DNA of 64,000 bases. Source: Alistipes sp. Lineage in GTDB: Bacteria > Bacteroidota > Bacteroidia > Bacteroidales > Rikenellaceae. A program made the translations under genes and the position numbers. This document shows, one piece after another, positions 27,018 to 36,345 of this stretch. Within the stretch, counting starts at the first letter, position 1. Each line of letters opens with the position of its first letter. The notes under the pieces are model-generated. The model saw nothing but the letters and a program-made list of their open reading frames with translations. It did not search any database and was not told where the DNA came from. The stretch covers positions 124,001 to 188,000 of the forward strand of contig JAFSDP010000007.1 in NCBI GenBank assembly GCA_017436185.1, written 5' to 3'.

Positions 27018-30000
27018 TTATTTCACAATTTCGAGTTTCAGTCCGCCAAGCAGACCTGCCGGCAACAGCGTATCATCGGCACGGCGGTACGCAGCGTTGG
27101 TCCAAATATGGCGGAAGGGGGCCTCACCTCGGTCGGCACCCAAGAGGGCATTGGCCCAGGTGTTCGACACCTCGATGCGCAGTTGGTTCTCGCCCCGCTC
27201 AACCGCCTCGGTAATATCAACCGTATAGGGGGCTGTCCACGCCACGCCGCAACGCTTGCCATTGACCCACACGGCGGCCACATCACGCACATCGCCCAGG
27301 TGGAGGAGAACACGCTCGCCCTTCTGGCGGTGGCGGAAGGTGGTGCGGTAAGTCACCGTACCCGAGAAGTATTTCAGCGAACGGTGGGCCTTCGTCGTCC
27401 AATCGAAGAGCTCTTTGGTGCGCTCGGTGCGCACACCCTCCTCGCCCAAATCAAACGTAAGCCACCAATCGGATGTTGTGTCGAGGGGGCTGAGGATCGA
27501 TTTGCGAGGCTCAACCTTCGTCGGCTCACCCGCACGGCGGAAGACCACAAACACAGAGGCGTAGGGCTCCAACTCGACGGTAATCTCGGTGCGGTTCTCA
27601 CAACGTTTCCACTGTGTCGCCTCACGGATTTCGCCCGTCACGGCATCCCACAACTCGGGCACACGGTCCGCCACACGCAGCGAGGCGGTCAGAGTACGGG
27701 TCTCAGGAAGTTGGTTGCTCAAGAAGTAGATGTCGGTCTGCTCCTCCTCCGAGCGGCGATGGGTCCAAGCCACCTCCTCGGGCACAATCACATCACGCTC
27801 CACGCCGTAGGCCGAGAAATCCTCGGCCGTGTAGGGGATTTCGGGCACGATAAGTCCCTCCCGCTTCAGGGCCTCGATTTTGAGGCGCACCTCCTCGCTC
27901 ATTCTGTTTTCGGGGTTCATCGGATGGGCATCGGGAACGACCAGCACGCTGTACGAAGCCCCTCCGGGCAGCGTCAGACGCCCCTTCTCGACCCGAGCCA
28001 AACGCAGCAACGCATCCCGATTGAACGAGTCGTAGGCATATCCACGCAGCGGATTGATCCACTTTTCGGGGTCGGCCATATTGGCCGAGTGGCTCACGCC
28101 GACGGGCTTTTTACGCAGCGGCTGACCCTCGTTCTTCAGGCGCACCTGCTCCTCGGCCACCCGCTTCTCTCCCATCAGACCCGGCAGCGAGCCGACCAGG
28201 CGGTCGGGCAAAATCGAGCGGCGGGGCATCTCCTCGCCCGTGAAGACCGCCACATCGACCACCGGATGGCCATATTGCAGCAGCACCTGCGCACGAGCCA
28301 CATAGTCGTTCATCGCCGGCGCACCGTTCTTGTACCAAGTGTTGTCACGCTGATAGAAGAGGCCGATGCCGTCAAGGGTCATACCCGGATGGCGGTTAAG
28401 CCAGGGGTTGTGGGTACAGACGTGATAGACCAGACGATTCAGACCCAGGGCATAGTTGCGGTCCAAGATGGGTTTCAACATCGCCGGCGTAGCATCCCAC
28501 ACACCTCGCAGCTCGGTGAAGCCCTCGGCCGAGATGATATTCTTGCCATAGACACGACCGCCGCTGATGGCGTCGAGCATATCGTTGGGTTTGTCGTGGG
28601 TGGGGCTGCCCAGCCAGAACTCGCCCATCGGCAAATCGACCTTATCGTAGTGGTACATACCGTCGCTGACCATCGTCGGAGCCACGCTCTCGGCCGTGAA
28701 GCGACAGCCGTAGGTGTCGGCCTTCTCGGCCAACACATCGAAGAAGACATCGTGAATCAGCTCACCAATCGTCTCACGCACATCACGCAACACCTGCTCC
28801 GACTTTTCGGCCGAAACCATCGGAACACCCGCAAACAGAGGCAGCCAAGGATGCAAATCGTAGCCTCGGCGGCTCTTGAACTCTTGAGCAAACTCCTCGC
28901 TCCAATTCTGCGAGCCGCACTCCCAGCTATCGACATACAAGACTTTGAGCACACGAGCCGCCACCTCGGGATCCATCTCCGAGCGGATGCGGCCAAACCA
29001 ATTGTCAATCTGCTTGCCTACGGCCTCACGGCTGAACTTGTCGCACTCCAAACCACGACCTGCGCCACCCGTAGCGTTGGTGTGACCCGTCGAGGTGTGG
29101 CCGATACGCAACAGCGTCCAACGCCCCTCGGGGAGCGATACGGTCACCTCGTCGCCTTTGAGTTGCGAGGTAAGATCAACCACCTCCTCCAGTTGGATGC
29201 AATCCGTCGAGGAGACCTCCTGCGAGGTGGTCTCACGGGCTACACGCCACACAAAACCGGCCTTACCCTCCCATTGGTGGATGCGGGGCGCACCACCGAA
29301 ACGAATCTCCTTGATTTTGAGGTTGGGGGCCCACTTGGCGGCATCCAAATCCTCCGACCCGGGCTCACTGCCCGCGGGGTCCCACTCGAAGCAGAACTCT
29401 CGGCCAACGGTCGGCGGCACGGCGTGGGTCGATTGGAAATCGGTATTCTGCCAGCCGTGACGGGCGGGCTCCAACTGCGACACGAAGTCGTAGTCGCCAC
29501 GGCTGTTCTTGACACTCATACGCAGGCGATGGGCCTGGTAGTTGTTGCCCGAGAGGATGATTTCGATATTGCGCACCTCGACGGGTTGCGCAAAGGTGTA
29601 GTAGATGCGGCTCTTCGCACGGGCACGAATCACCCCCTTCTCGTCGATCGAGGCACGGTGATTCTCCGCTACATTCTCTGCGACGGTCTCCACCCGCACC
29701 GCCGGCACAGGCAACGCCGCCTCACCCCGCTGCGGCAGAGCCACAAGGGCGATATCTTCGTAGTAATTTTCGTAGTGCGAGGGCTTTTCGAGGGTCAGCG
29801 TCTGCGGCTTGCCACCCTCGATGGAGGTGTGGGCCGACACCACCTTCTGCATCGACTCCTCGGGGGTAATCCAAGGGCCTCCGGCCAACGCAAAGCCGTC
29901 ACAGATATGGACACCGAGCTGCAACCCCAGGCGGTCGGCCTCGGTGAAGGCGGTGCGGACACGCTTCCACCAATTCTCGGTGAGCTGGTCCGAGTCGCCT

Positions 30001-30260
30001 GCAAAGGGGATGCCTCGCTTGTCGTCGCTCGAACGAATCGTCACCAGATAGGCACCACCCAGCCCCGCATCGGCCATCCCTTGCAGGTCGGCCTTGATGC
30101 CCTCGTCCGAAATGGCACCATACATCCAATACCACAGCGTCCAGGGTTTGGCATCGCCCTCGGGGGCAGCAAAACGCTCTTCAAGCGATTGAGCAAAGGT
30201 TGATGCAACGACGGCCAAGGCCGCCAGCGTCAAAGTGAGCGTGCGAAGCATAGTCTTCAT
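27018..30260 (-). CDS. Alpha-L-rhamnosidase, glycoside hydrolase family 106
   Basis: A 1080-residue secreted GH106 enzyme starting MKTMLRTLTLTLAALAVVASTFAQ. The family opening PWTLWYWMYGAISDEGIKADLQGM follows. Catalytic glutamates are E447 in VDSWECGSQNW and E579 in IISAEGFTEL: their 132-residue spacing matches E461 and E593 that I recall for B. thetaiotaomicron BT0986, the RG-II rhamnosidase. A C-terminal beta-sandwich (GTVTYRTTFRHRQKGERVLL, VWVNGKRCGVAWTAPY) binds carbohydrate. Longer in-frame reading to 30485 runs through the promoter and is rejected. First gene of a four-gene unit with the esterase, DUF5703 and GH2. Confidence 0.93.
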   Translation of the reverse strand: MKTMLRTLTLTLAALAVVASTFAQSLEERFAAPEGDAKPWTLWYWMYGAISDEGIKADLQGMADAGLGGAYLVTIRSSDDKRGIPFAGDSDQLTENWWKRVRTAFTEADRLGLQLGVHICDGFALAGGPWITPEESMQKVVSAHTSIEGGKPQTLTLEKPSHYENYYEDIALVALPQRGEAALPVPAVRVETVAENVAENHRASIDEKGVIRARAKSRIYYTFAQPVEVRNIEIILSGNNYQAHRLRMSVKNSRGDYDFVSQLEPARHGWQNTDFQSTHAVPPTVGREFCFEWDPAGSEPGSEDLDAAKWAPNLKIKEIRFGGAPRIHQWEGKAGFVWRVARETTSQEVSSTDCIQLEEVVDLTSQLKGDEVTVSLPEGRWTLLRIGHTSTGHTNATGGAGRGLECDKFSREAVGKQIDNWFGRIRSEMDPEVAARVLKVLYVDSWECGSQNWSEEFAQEFKSRRGYDLHPWLPLFAGVPMVSAEKSEQVLRDVRETIGELIHDVFFDVLAEKADTYGCRFTAESVAPTMVSDGMYHYDKVDLPMGEFWLGSPTHDKPNDMLDAISGGRVYGKNIISAEGFTELRGVWDATPAMLKPILDRNYALGLNRLVYHVCTHNPWLNRHPGMTLDGIGLFYQRDNTWYKNGAPAMNDYVARAQVLLQYGHPVVDVAVFTGEEMPRRSILPDRLVGSLPGLMGEKRVAEEQVRLKNEGQPLRKKPVGVSHSANMADPEKWINPLRGYAYDSFNRDALLRLARVEKGRLTLPGGASYSVLVVPDAHPMNPENRMSEEVRLKIEALKREGLIVPEIPYTAEDFSAYGVERDVIVPEEVAWTHRRSEEEQTDIYFLSNQLPETRTLTASLRVADRVPELWDAVTGEIREATQWKRCENRTEITVELEPYASVFVVFRRAGEPTKVEPRKSILSPLDTTSDWWLTFDLGEEGVRTERTKELFDWTTKAHRSLKYFSGTVTYRTTFRHRQKGERVLLHLGDVRDVAAVWVNGKRCGVAWTAPYTVDITEAVERGENQLRIEVSNTWANALLGADRGEAPFRHIWTNAAYRRADDTLLPAGLLGGLKLEIVK

Positions 30261-30282
30261 AGGCGTAGTTTCTCGTATTTTA

Positions 30283-30314
30283 CAAAGATACAAAAAGCCC
30301 CCGAAACAGCCAAA
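30283..30314 (-). promoter_or_regulatory. Bacteroidetes -33/-7 promoter for the GH106 unit
   Basis: On the minus strand TTTG (30314-30311), 20 bases, then TATCTTTG (30290-30283), followed by a 22-base leader to the GH106 ATG. Both elements and the spacing match the Bacteroidetes primary-sigma consensus, the best promoter in the window together with that of GH28. Confidence 0.75.
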
Positions 30315-30326
30315 ACATACCAAGAA

Positions 30327-30512
30327 AATTAAAAGTGAAAAATTAAAAATTAAAAATGACGGGCTGCGCGACCCGAAAGCGAATATAGGGAGGTTAGAGC
30401 GTGTAGTGCATTTAGGGATTAGACCAGCTTCGTACAGCGACCTTATCAAACAAGAAAGGGGTCGCGGACAAGCCACAACCCCCATTTTGAATTTTGAATT
30501 CTAAACTTTGAA
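30327..30512. repeat. MITE-like element with long imperfect terminal inverted repeats
   Basis: The gap between fucI and GH106 is filled by an AT-rich/GC-rich composite whose ends mirror each other. The left end is AATTAAAAGTGAAAAATT (from 30328), AAAATTAAAAATG and then GGGCTGCGCGACCC (30361-30374). The right end read in reverse complement is AATTCAAAGTTTAGAATT, CAAAATTCAAAATG, a 10-base insertion, then GCTTGTCCGCGACCCC. The core (about 30376-30455) has no open reading frame worth naming. The right end abuts the fucI stop codon. Looks like a non-autonomous insertion or long palindromic repeat; no transposase is nearby. Confidence 0.6.
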
Positions 30513-32285
30513 TTACTTGTAGATCGGTCCGTAATTCTGGCAGGCACGATAGTCGGCACCCTCCATATCCTGACCGTGGGCAGCCCACGACGAGGGACGG
30601 AAAATCCTCTCCTCCTCCACGTTGTGCATACATACGGGAATGCGCAGCATCGAGCAGAGGGTAATCAGCTCGGCACCGATGTGGCCATAGCTGATGGCAC
30701 CGTGGTTGGCACCCCAGTTGTTCATCACCGAATAGACATCCTTGAAGTAGCCCTTGCCCGTCAGACGAGGTGCAAACCAGGTGGTCGGCCAGGTGCGGTC
30801 GGTGCGGTTGTTGATCACCTCGAAGATGTGCGGATCGGTATTCACGGCCCAACCCTCGGCAATCTGCAGCACGGGACCAAGACCCTTCACCAGGTTCAGA
30901 CGGCACATCGTCATCGGCATCTCACCACGCGTGAGGAAGTGCGACGAATAGCCACCGCCACGGAAGTAACCACGATCGGCGGGGAACCAGGTCGTAGCAG
31001 CCAGACACTTCTCCTTCTCCTCGTCGGTAATCTCCCAGAAGGGCTTCATCGTGGGGTTACCCTCCTCGTCGGACTGCTGACCCGTAGCGTCGAGCGTACA
31101 AGCACCCGAGTTGATGAGGTGGATAATACCGCCGGCAGCTTTGCCCTCGAGCTTCATACCCGACACACGCTCCACAGCCTCGGGCGACCAATAGGTACGC
31201 ACATCGGCAAACATCTGCGAACGGTTCGTCAAAAGCTTCATCAACAGCATCGAAACACCGTTCAGCGTATCGTTCTCGGTGGCCAGCACAATCGGCTCAC
31301 GCATACCGTTCCAGTCGTACGACGAGTTGAGCATCGCCTCGGCAAAGTCGCCATTGGGCTTCCAGTCAGTCCACTGACGCTGACCCTGGAAACCGCCCAC
31401 GATGGCGTTGTGGCCGCAGCCCTCCTCCTCGAAGCCCATCTCCTTGAGCTTATCGTTACCAATCATCAGGTCGCGCATAATGAGCATCATCTTCACGACG
31501 AACTCCCAATTCTTGTCCTTATCCTCGCGGCTGTAAACCAGATCCTCACGGTTCCAATCCTTACCCTCGTTGGGCTTGCAGTACTGCTCCACCCACTTCA
31601 TAGCCTCCTCGAACTCGGCCTGGTCGTAGATGCCCTGCTCCATACGGCGCAGAATCTCGGTCTCATCGACATACTCGTTGCGCATACCCAGGTACTCCTG
31701 GAAGAAGTTGGGGTCGCAGGTCGAGCCGGCGATACCCATCGATACCGAACCAATCGAGAGGTAGCTCTTGCCCTTCATCTGCATCACAGCCAGGGCGGCA
31801 CGACCGAAGAGCAGCAGCTTCTGCTGCACATCCTCCGGAATCGACATATCCTCCACATCCTGCACGTCACGGCCATAGATACCGAACGTAGGCAGACCCT
31901 TCTGCGTGTGGGCAGCCAGAGCAGCAGCCAGATAAACAGCACCCGGACGCTCCGTACCGTTGAAGCCCCAGATGGCCTTCGGCATCAGCGGATCCATATC
32001 GATGGTCTCCGTACCGTAGCACCAACAGGGAGTTACCGACAGCACAGCACCCACGTTGTTGTCACGGAACTTATCGGCGCAGGCAGCAGCCTCGGCAACG
32101 CCACCGATGGTCGTATCGGCAATGACGCACTGCACGGGCGTGCCGTCCGTATAACGCAGATGCTCGGCATAGAATTTGGCCACCTCTTGGGCCATACCCA
32201 TCGTCTTGGCCTCCAGCGACTCACGCACACCACGACGGCGGCCGTCGATCACGGGACGAATACCAATTTTAGGATAGTTTTTCAT
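30513..32285 (-). CDS. fucI: L-fucose isomerase FucI
   Basis: FucI converts L-fucose to L-fuculose (and D-arabinose to D-ribulose). The 590-residue protein aligns over its full length with E. coli Fuc[75 protein letters not shown] (metal-binding Glu and Asp), [38 protein letters not shown] and [16 protein letters not shown]. In a RG-II locus the substrate could be L-fucose from side chain A or demethylated 2-O-methyl-fucose from chain B. No fuculokinase or fuculose-phosphate aldolase gene is nearby. It lies 36 bp after the SSS transporter gene. Confidence 0.95.
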   Translation of the reverse strand: MKNYPKIGIRPVIDGRRRGVRESLEAKTMGMAQEVAKFYAEHLRYTDGTPVQCVIADTTIGGVAEAAACADKFRDNNVGAVLSVTPCWCYGTETIDMDPLMPKAIWGFNGTERPGAVYLAAALAAHTQKGLPTFGIYGRDVQDVEDMSIPEDVQQKLLLFGRAALAVMQMKGKSYLSIGSVSMGIAGSTCDPNFFQEYLGMRNEYVDETEILRRMEQGIYDQAEFEEAMKWVEQYCKPNEGKDWNREDLVYSREDKDKNWEFVVKMMLIMRDLMIGNDKLKEMGFEEEGCGHNAIVGGFQGQRQWTDWKPNGDFAEAMLNSSYDWNGMREPIVLATENDTLNGVSMLLMKLLTNRSQMFADVRTYWSPEAVERVSGMKLEGKAAGGIIHLINSGACTLDATGQQSDEEGNPTMKPFWEITDEEKEKCLAATTWFPADRGYFRGGGYSSHFLTRGEMPMTMCRLNLVKGLGPVLQIAEGWAVNTDPHIFEVINNRTDRTWPTTWFAPRLTGKGYFKDVYSVMNNWGANHGAISYGHIGAELITLCSMLRIPVCMHNVEEERIFRPSSWAAHGQDMEGADYRACQNYGPIYK

Positions 32286-32321
32286 ACTTCTTGTGTTTGG
32301 TTTAAGTTAGTGATTTATTGA

Positions 32322-33812
32322 TTATTTTGCTTGTTTTTCGTTTTTACCCAAAAGGCGGGTCAGCACAAAGCCCACCACAAAGATAGCCGTCGTGCCGAAG
32401 ACAATCGTCAGGTAGGTATGCAGCGGCGAGCGGAACTCGTAGAAGGGCGCCCCCTCGTTGATGAAGGGCGAGAGGCTCATCCAGGCGATAACCATCAGGC
32501 CGACCACCACACCCAAAATCGAGGCAATACGATTGGGTTTGCGGCAGGCCAAGGCCAAAAGGAAGAGGCCCAACATACCGCCACTGAAGATCGAGGCGAG
32601 TTTCCACCAGGCATCCAACACACCGTCGATGTGCATCATCATAAGACCCATCACCACGCCCAACGAGCCCACGGCAAACGAGGCCGTGTAGAGCACCTTC
32701 ATATTGGTCTTCTCGCTCAGCGGCTTCTTCGAGAAGTGCTGCACAAAGTCGGTCAAAATGATGGTAGCGGCCGAGTTGATCGAGGTAGAGATGGTGGACA
32801 TACCCGCCGAGAAGAGTGAGGCGATCACCAGACCCGTCAGACCCGTCGGCAGGCCATAGACGATAAACCAAGGGAAGACCTTATCCGAGGCCGTACCTGC
32901 GGGCAACAGCTCGGGCTGTGCCGTATAGTAGGCAAACAGAGCCGTACCGATATAGACGAAGACGAGCGACACGGGGACATACAGCAGCGAGCCGAACAGG
33001 GTCGAACGAACCGCCTCGGAGGTCGATTTGGCCGTCATATAACGCTGCACGTAGTTCTGGTCGATGCCGTAGTTCTGCATATTGGTAAACAGACCGTAAA
33101 TCATTACCACCCAGAAGGTAGGCTCCACGAGCGAAGCCCCGAACGAGCCCAACGAGAACTTACCGTGAGCCGCCGCAATCGAGAAGAGTTGCGAGGGGCC
33201 TTCGGGCATCGAGAAGGTCAAAAGCAGGGCACAGGCCACCGCTCCCAAAATCAGGATGATACCCTGAATGGCGTCGGTCCACATCACGGCTGCAATACCA
33301 CCCATCAGCGAATAGAGCAACGTCAGCACACCCGTCCAGATGATAATCGTCTCGACATCCCAACCAAACATCGTGTTAAGCGGCAGGGCTAACAGCAGCA
33401 GAATCGAGCCGGTGCGGGCCAACTGCGTCAGCAGATAGCAGACGGCCACGTAGCAACGGGCCCAATAGCCGAACTTGAGTTCGAGGTAGTGGTAGGCCGA
33501 AACGCTATTGACCTGACGGTAGAGCGGGATGAAAATTTTGGCCGCCAGCCACGTCGCAAAGGGAATCGAGAGGGAGAAGACAAAGGGATTCCAGTTGCCG
33601 GCGTAGGCCTGACCGGGCAGTCCGAGGAAGCTGATCGAGGAGACGAAGGTGGCGAAAATCGACATACCCACGACCCACGAGGGGAGCTTACCCTCGGCCT
33701 TGGTGAAGGCGGCGGCACCCTTGCTGCTACGGAAGTAGAACGAGCAACCGAAGGCCACAACACCCACCACAAAGAGGAAGAAAATGGTATAATCTAACCA
33801 GGTAATACCCAT
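32322..33812 (-). CDS. Sodium:solute symporter (SSS family)
   Basis: A 496-residue inner-membrane transporter with about 13 hydrophobic helices, starting MGITWLDYTIFFLFVVGVV. SSS family marks: LPSWVVGMSIFATFVSSISFLGLPGQAY (helix 2), YHYLELKFGYWARCYVA, GGIAAVMWTDAIQGIILILG (helix 5-6), NYGIDQNYVQRYMTAKS and IASLFSAGMSTISTSINSAATII with the Ser/Thr sodium-site helix. It sits between the aldolase and fucI, so it probably brings a pectin-derived monosaccharide or sugar acid into the cytoplasm; which one cannot be read from sequence. Confidence 0.9.
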   Translation of the reverse strand: MGITWLDYTIFFLFVVGVVAFGCSFYFRSSKGAAAFTKAEGKLPSWVVGMSIFATFVSSISFLGLPGQAYAGNWNPFVFSLSIPFATWLAAKIFIPLYRQVNSVSAYHYLELKFGYWARCYVAVCYLLTQLARTGSILLLLALPLNTMFGWDVETIIIWTGVLTLLYSLMGGIAAVMWTDAIQGIILILGAVACALLLTFSMPEGPSQLFSIAAAHGKFSLGSFGASLVEPTFWVVMIYGLFTNMQNYGIDQNYVQRYMTAKSTSEAVRSTLFGSLLYVPVSLVFVYIGTALFAYYTAQPELLPAGTASDKVFPWFIVYGLPTGLTGLVIASLFSAGMSTISTSINSAATIILTDFVQHFSKKPLSEKTNMKVLYTASFAVGSLGVVMGLMMMHIDGVLDAWWKLASIFSGGMLGLFLLALACRKPNRIASILGVVVGLMVIAWMSLSPFINEGAPFYEFRSPLHTYLTIVFGTTAIFVVGFVLTRLLGKNEKQAK

Positions 33813-33839
33813 TGGTTTTCGAGTTTAATTAGTGTCAAA

Positions 33840-34742
33840 TTACAGGGCGCCTAAATCGACCAGGGCCTTGTGAATCTTCCCACGCTCCTCGGTGCGGAAC
33901 TTGCGGTAGGGCCACGAGAGGTAGTCGTCGCAGATGTCCAGCAACGACAGGGCACACTTCACACCCTTCAGGTAGCTCGAGCCATACTTGCCGACCGTGT
34001 AGATTGTACCCGAAATCTGCATAATGCGGCGCTGCAGTTCACGCACACGCTTCAAATCACCAGCCTCGGCGGCATCGAACATCGCAACATAGAGCTCGGG
34101 GAAGATGTTGGCACCGCCATTCACGCCACCGTCGGCACCCATCAGCACACACTCGCCGGTCAGCTCCTCGGGACCCACGTAGAGTGAGAAGTCCTCCCGG
34201 TCGCCCAGAAGATAGATGAGCGTCTCGAAGTAGTTCATATTGGCCGACGAATCCTTCAGACCCACGATATTGGGGTGATCGGCCAACACAGCGACCGTCT
34301 TGGCCTCCAAGAAGACCTTGACGTGCGAAGGCATATTGTAGAGGTAGAGCGGCAGGGGGAGCGCATCGGCCAGGGCTGTGTAGTACTCGATCAACTCCTG
34401 CTGCGAGGCGGCAAAGTAGTAGGGGGCGGCAGCCACCACACCTACGGCACCACACTGCTTGGCGTGGTCGGCCAGACGCACACTCTCATCGAGCGACGTA
34501 TCGGTCACACCCACCAGCACGGGCACACGACCGGCCACCTGTCGAAGCACCAACTCGACAAACTCGTAGCGCAGTTTATAGGTCAGGCTCTGGGCCTCAC
34601 CCGTCGTACCCAGGATAAAGAGGGCGTGCACGCCACCCTTCAACATATGCTCCACAAGACGCACCGTGCCCTCACGGTCCAACTCATCGTTCCCCTTCAG
34701 CGGGGTAATCATCGGCGGAATAATACCACGTAACTTTTTCAT
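33840..34742 (-). CDS. DHDPS/N-acetylneuraminate lyase-family aldolase, not a true DapA
   Basis: A 300-residue class I pyruvate-dependent aldolase: LGTTGEAQSL (44-53) binds the pyruvate carboxylate, Tyr135 in LYLYNMPSH is the proton relay, and Lys163 in NIVGLKDSS forms the Schiff base. The Arg that binds aspartate semialdehyde in DapA (YNVPSR) is His140 here, so lysine synthesis is unlikely. Family members cleave 2-keto-3-deoxy sugar acids to pyruvate plus an aldehyde. Its operon partners are an SSS symporter (28 bp) and fucI within a RG-II locus, and RG-II uniquely carries the 2-keto-3-deoxy acids Kdo and Dha, so one of these, or 2-keto-3-deoxy-fuconate or -rhamnonate, is a likely substrate. 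Confidence 0.85.
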   Translation of the reverse strand: MKKLRGIIPPMITPLKGNDELDREGTVRLVEHMLKGGVHALFILGTTGEAQSLTYKLRYEFVELVLRQVAGRVPVLVGVTDTSLDESVRLADHAKQCGAVGVVAAAPYYFAASQQELIEYYTALADALPLPLYLYNMPSHVKVFLEAKTVAVLADHPNIVGLKDSSANMNYFETLIYLLGDREDFSLYVGPEELTGECVLMGADGGVNGGANIFPELYVAMFDAAEAGDLKRVRELQRRIMQISGTIYTVGKYGSSYLKGVKCALSLLDICDDYLSWPYRKFRTEERGKIHKALVDLGAL

Positions 34743-34768
34743 TGTCGTATAATTGTCGTATAATTGAT
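34741..34768 (-). repeat. Tandem 11-bp direct repeats at the aldolase translation start
   Basis: ATTGTCGTATA occurs twice head to tail (34741-34751, 34752-34762), followed by a partial copy ATTGAT. On the coding strand the last repeat runs into the ATG, so the repeats are in the mRNA leader just before the start codon. Confidence 0.6.
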
Positions 34769-34804
34769 GTAATTAGTTCGCTTTAATTTTCAAAATAGCC
34801 CAAA

Positions 34805-34812
34805 CAAAGTTA
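34805..34812 (-). promoter_or_regulatory. -7 box (TAACTTTG) for aldolase-SSS-fucI
   Basis: On the minus strand TAACTTTG lies 62 bases upstream of the aldolase ATG, giving a leader that includes the tandem 11-mers. No good -33 element is seen. Confidence 0.5.
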
Positions 34813-34849
34813 TAAATTTTTGTGGAAAAATCACTCGTTTTTCGTTTTT

Positions 34850-34882
34850 TTTGGAAGATGTATTCCTTTTTTTGTATCTTTG
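34850..34882 (+). promoter_or_regulatory. Bacteroidetes -33/-7 promoter of the GH28 gene
   Basis: TTTG (34850-34853), 21 bases, then TATCTTTG (34875-34882), with a 30-base leader to the ATG at 34913. The divergent aldolase promoter is 38 bases away. Confidence 0.72.
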
Positions 34883-34912
34883 AACTGAAATCTAAACTTA
34901 AAACCCAATTCT

Positions 34913-36322
34913 ATGAAATTTTTCAAACTGCTTTTACCCCTGGTGGCCGTAGCCGTAGTAGCCTGTGCCCCCCAATCGCCGAGCCAAAAGGCTTGGGAGG
35001 AGATCTACCCTGCCATCGAGGCTAAAATCGTCGCTCCGACCTTCCCCGAGGCCACTTTCGACATCCGTGACTTTGGTGCCAAAGAGGGCGTAGCTTCGCA
35101 CGACGCCATCAATGCCGCCATCGCCAAGTGTAACGCCGAGGGCGGTGGTCACGTCATCGTTCCCGCCGGTACGTGGCTCACGGGTGCCATCACCCTGCTT
35201 TCGAATGTCGATCTGCACCTCGAGGAGGGCGCCACGCTGCTCTTCTCGGACAACCTGGACCACTACCCCATCGTACGCACCCGCTGGGAGGGTATGGACT
35301 GCTACAACTACTCGCCGATGATCTATGCCTACCAGCAGGAGAACATCGCCGTAACGGGCCTCGGCACGTTGGATGGCGGTGCATCGCTCAAGAACTGGTG
35401 GTCGATGGTTTGGAACGTGGAGACCGACTGGGAGAAGGAGCGTCGCAATACGCAGCGCTACGGCCGTCCCCTGCTGCAGGAGTGGATGGATGCCGAGAAG
35501 CCCATCGAGGAGCGTGTAATGGGTCACGGCTATGGTATGCGTCCCCAGCTGGTAAGCCCCTTCGAGTGCAAGAACATCCTGATCGAGGGTGTGACGATGA
35601 TTCGCTCGCCCTTCTGGAACCTGCACCCCGTCTTCTCGGAGAACATCACCGTGCGTGACGTGAAGTTCAACAACGACGGCCCCAACGGAGACGGTTGCGA
35701 CCCCGAGTCGTGCAACTACGTGCTGATCGAGGATTGCTACTTCAACACCGGTGACGACTGCATCGCCATCAAGTCGGGTCGCGACGGCGACGCCCGTGCC
35801 ATCGACGTACCGAGCCAGAATATGATCGTGCGCAACTGCGAGATGAAGAACGGTCACGGTGGCGTGGTGGTCGGCAGCGAGATTGCCAGCGGCTACAAGT
35901 ACCTCTTCGTAGAGAACTGCGTGATGGATTCGCCCGAGTTGGATCGTGCCATCCGCATCAAGACCAACGCCCGTCGCGGTGGTGTGATTGAGCACATCTA
36001 CGTACGCAACGTAACGGTAGGTCAGTGCAAGGAGTCGGTGCTGAAGATCAACCTGATTTACGACCAGAAGAGCGTGGGTGATGCCGCCTTCTACCCCGTT
36101 GTTCAGGACGTTTATATGGAGAACGTAACGAGCCAGAAGAGCCGCTACGGTGTCTGCGTAACGGCCCTCGAGAATCTGTCGAACATCCACAACATCTACC
36201 TCAAGGACTGCAAGTTCGAGAACGTAGAGAAGGAGGAGTCGATTTCGGGTCTGTGCGACGAGATCAACTACGACAACGTAGTGATGACGCTTGCCGCTGC
36301 CGAGGTGGAGAGCAAGGAGTAA
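34913..36322 (+). CDS. Glycoside hydrolase family 28 polygalacturonase-type lipoprotein
   Basis: A 469-residue lipoprotein (MKFFKLLLPLVAVAVVAC, lipidated Cys18) with a GH28 right-handed beta-helix. The family catalytic motifs are all visible: NGD in GPNGDGCDPES (D260), the DD pair in NTGDDCIAIKSG (D281, D282), GHG in KNGHGGVVVGSE (314-316) and RIK in DRAIRIKTNA (348-350). The long N-terminal loops and WNLHPVFSENI fit exo-acting galacturonosidases of Bacteroidetes rather than fungal endo-enzymes; RG-I specific GH28 is possible. The residues after Cys (APQSPSQ) lack the acidic surface-export signal, so a periplasmic side is more likely. Single-gene unit ending in a terminator shared with the convergent GH2. 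Confidence 0.92.
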   Translation: MKFFKLLLPLVAVAVVACAPQSPSQKAWEEIYPAIEAKIVAPTFPEATFDIRDFGAKEGVASHDAINAAIAKCNAEGGGHVIVPAGTWLTGAITLLSNVDLHLEEGATLLFSDNLDHYPIVRTRWEGMDCYNYSPMIYAYQQENIAVTGLGTLDGGASLKNWWSMVWNVETDWEKERRNTQRYGRPLLQEWMDAEKPIEERVMGHGYGMRPQLVSPFECKNILIEGVTMIRSPFWNLHPVFSENITVRDVKFNNDGPNGDGCDPESCNYVLIEDCYFNTGDDCIAIKSGRDGDARAIDVPSQNMIVRNCEMKNGHGGVVVGSEIASGYKYLFVENCVMDSPELDRAIRIKTNARRGGVIEHIYVRNVTVGQCKESVLKINLIYDQKSVGDAAFYPVVQDVYMENVTSQKSRYGVCVTALENLSNIHNIYLKDCKFENVEKEESISGLCDEINYDNVVMTLAAAEVESKE

Positions 36323-36345
36323 ATTCCCCCATCCGACACAACAAA

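Noticed and set aside
27108..30203. Long plus-strand frame (1031 codons) opposite GH106
   Set aside because: Same shadow effect; the minus-strand protein has signal peptide, promoter and conserved catalytic residues.
30261..30485. N-terminal extension of GH106 upstream to 30485
   Set aside because: It would run through the -33/-7 promoter and the repeat element and put 75 residues before a good signal peptide.
33840..34742. DapA (dihydrodipicolinate synthase) annotation
   Set aside because: The semialdehyde-binding arginine is replaced by His140 and the operon is sugar catabolism.
34822..35025. 67-codon plus-strand frame starting before GH28
   Set aside because: It overlaps the GH28 promoter and then reads GH28 in a wrong frame.
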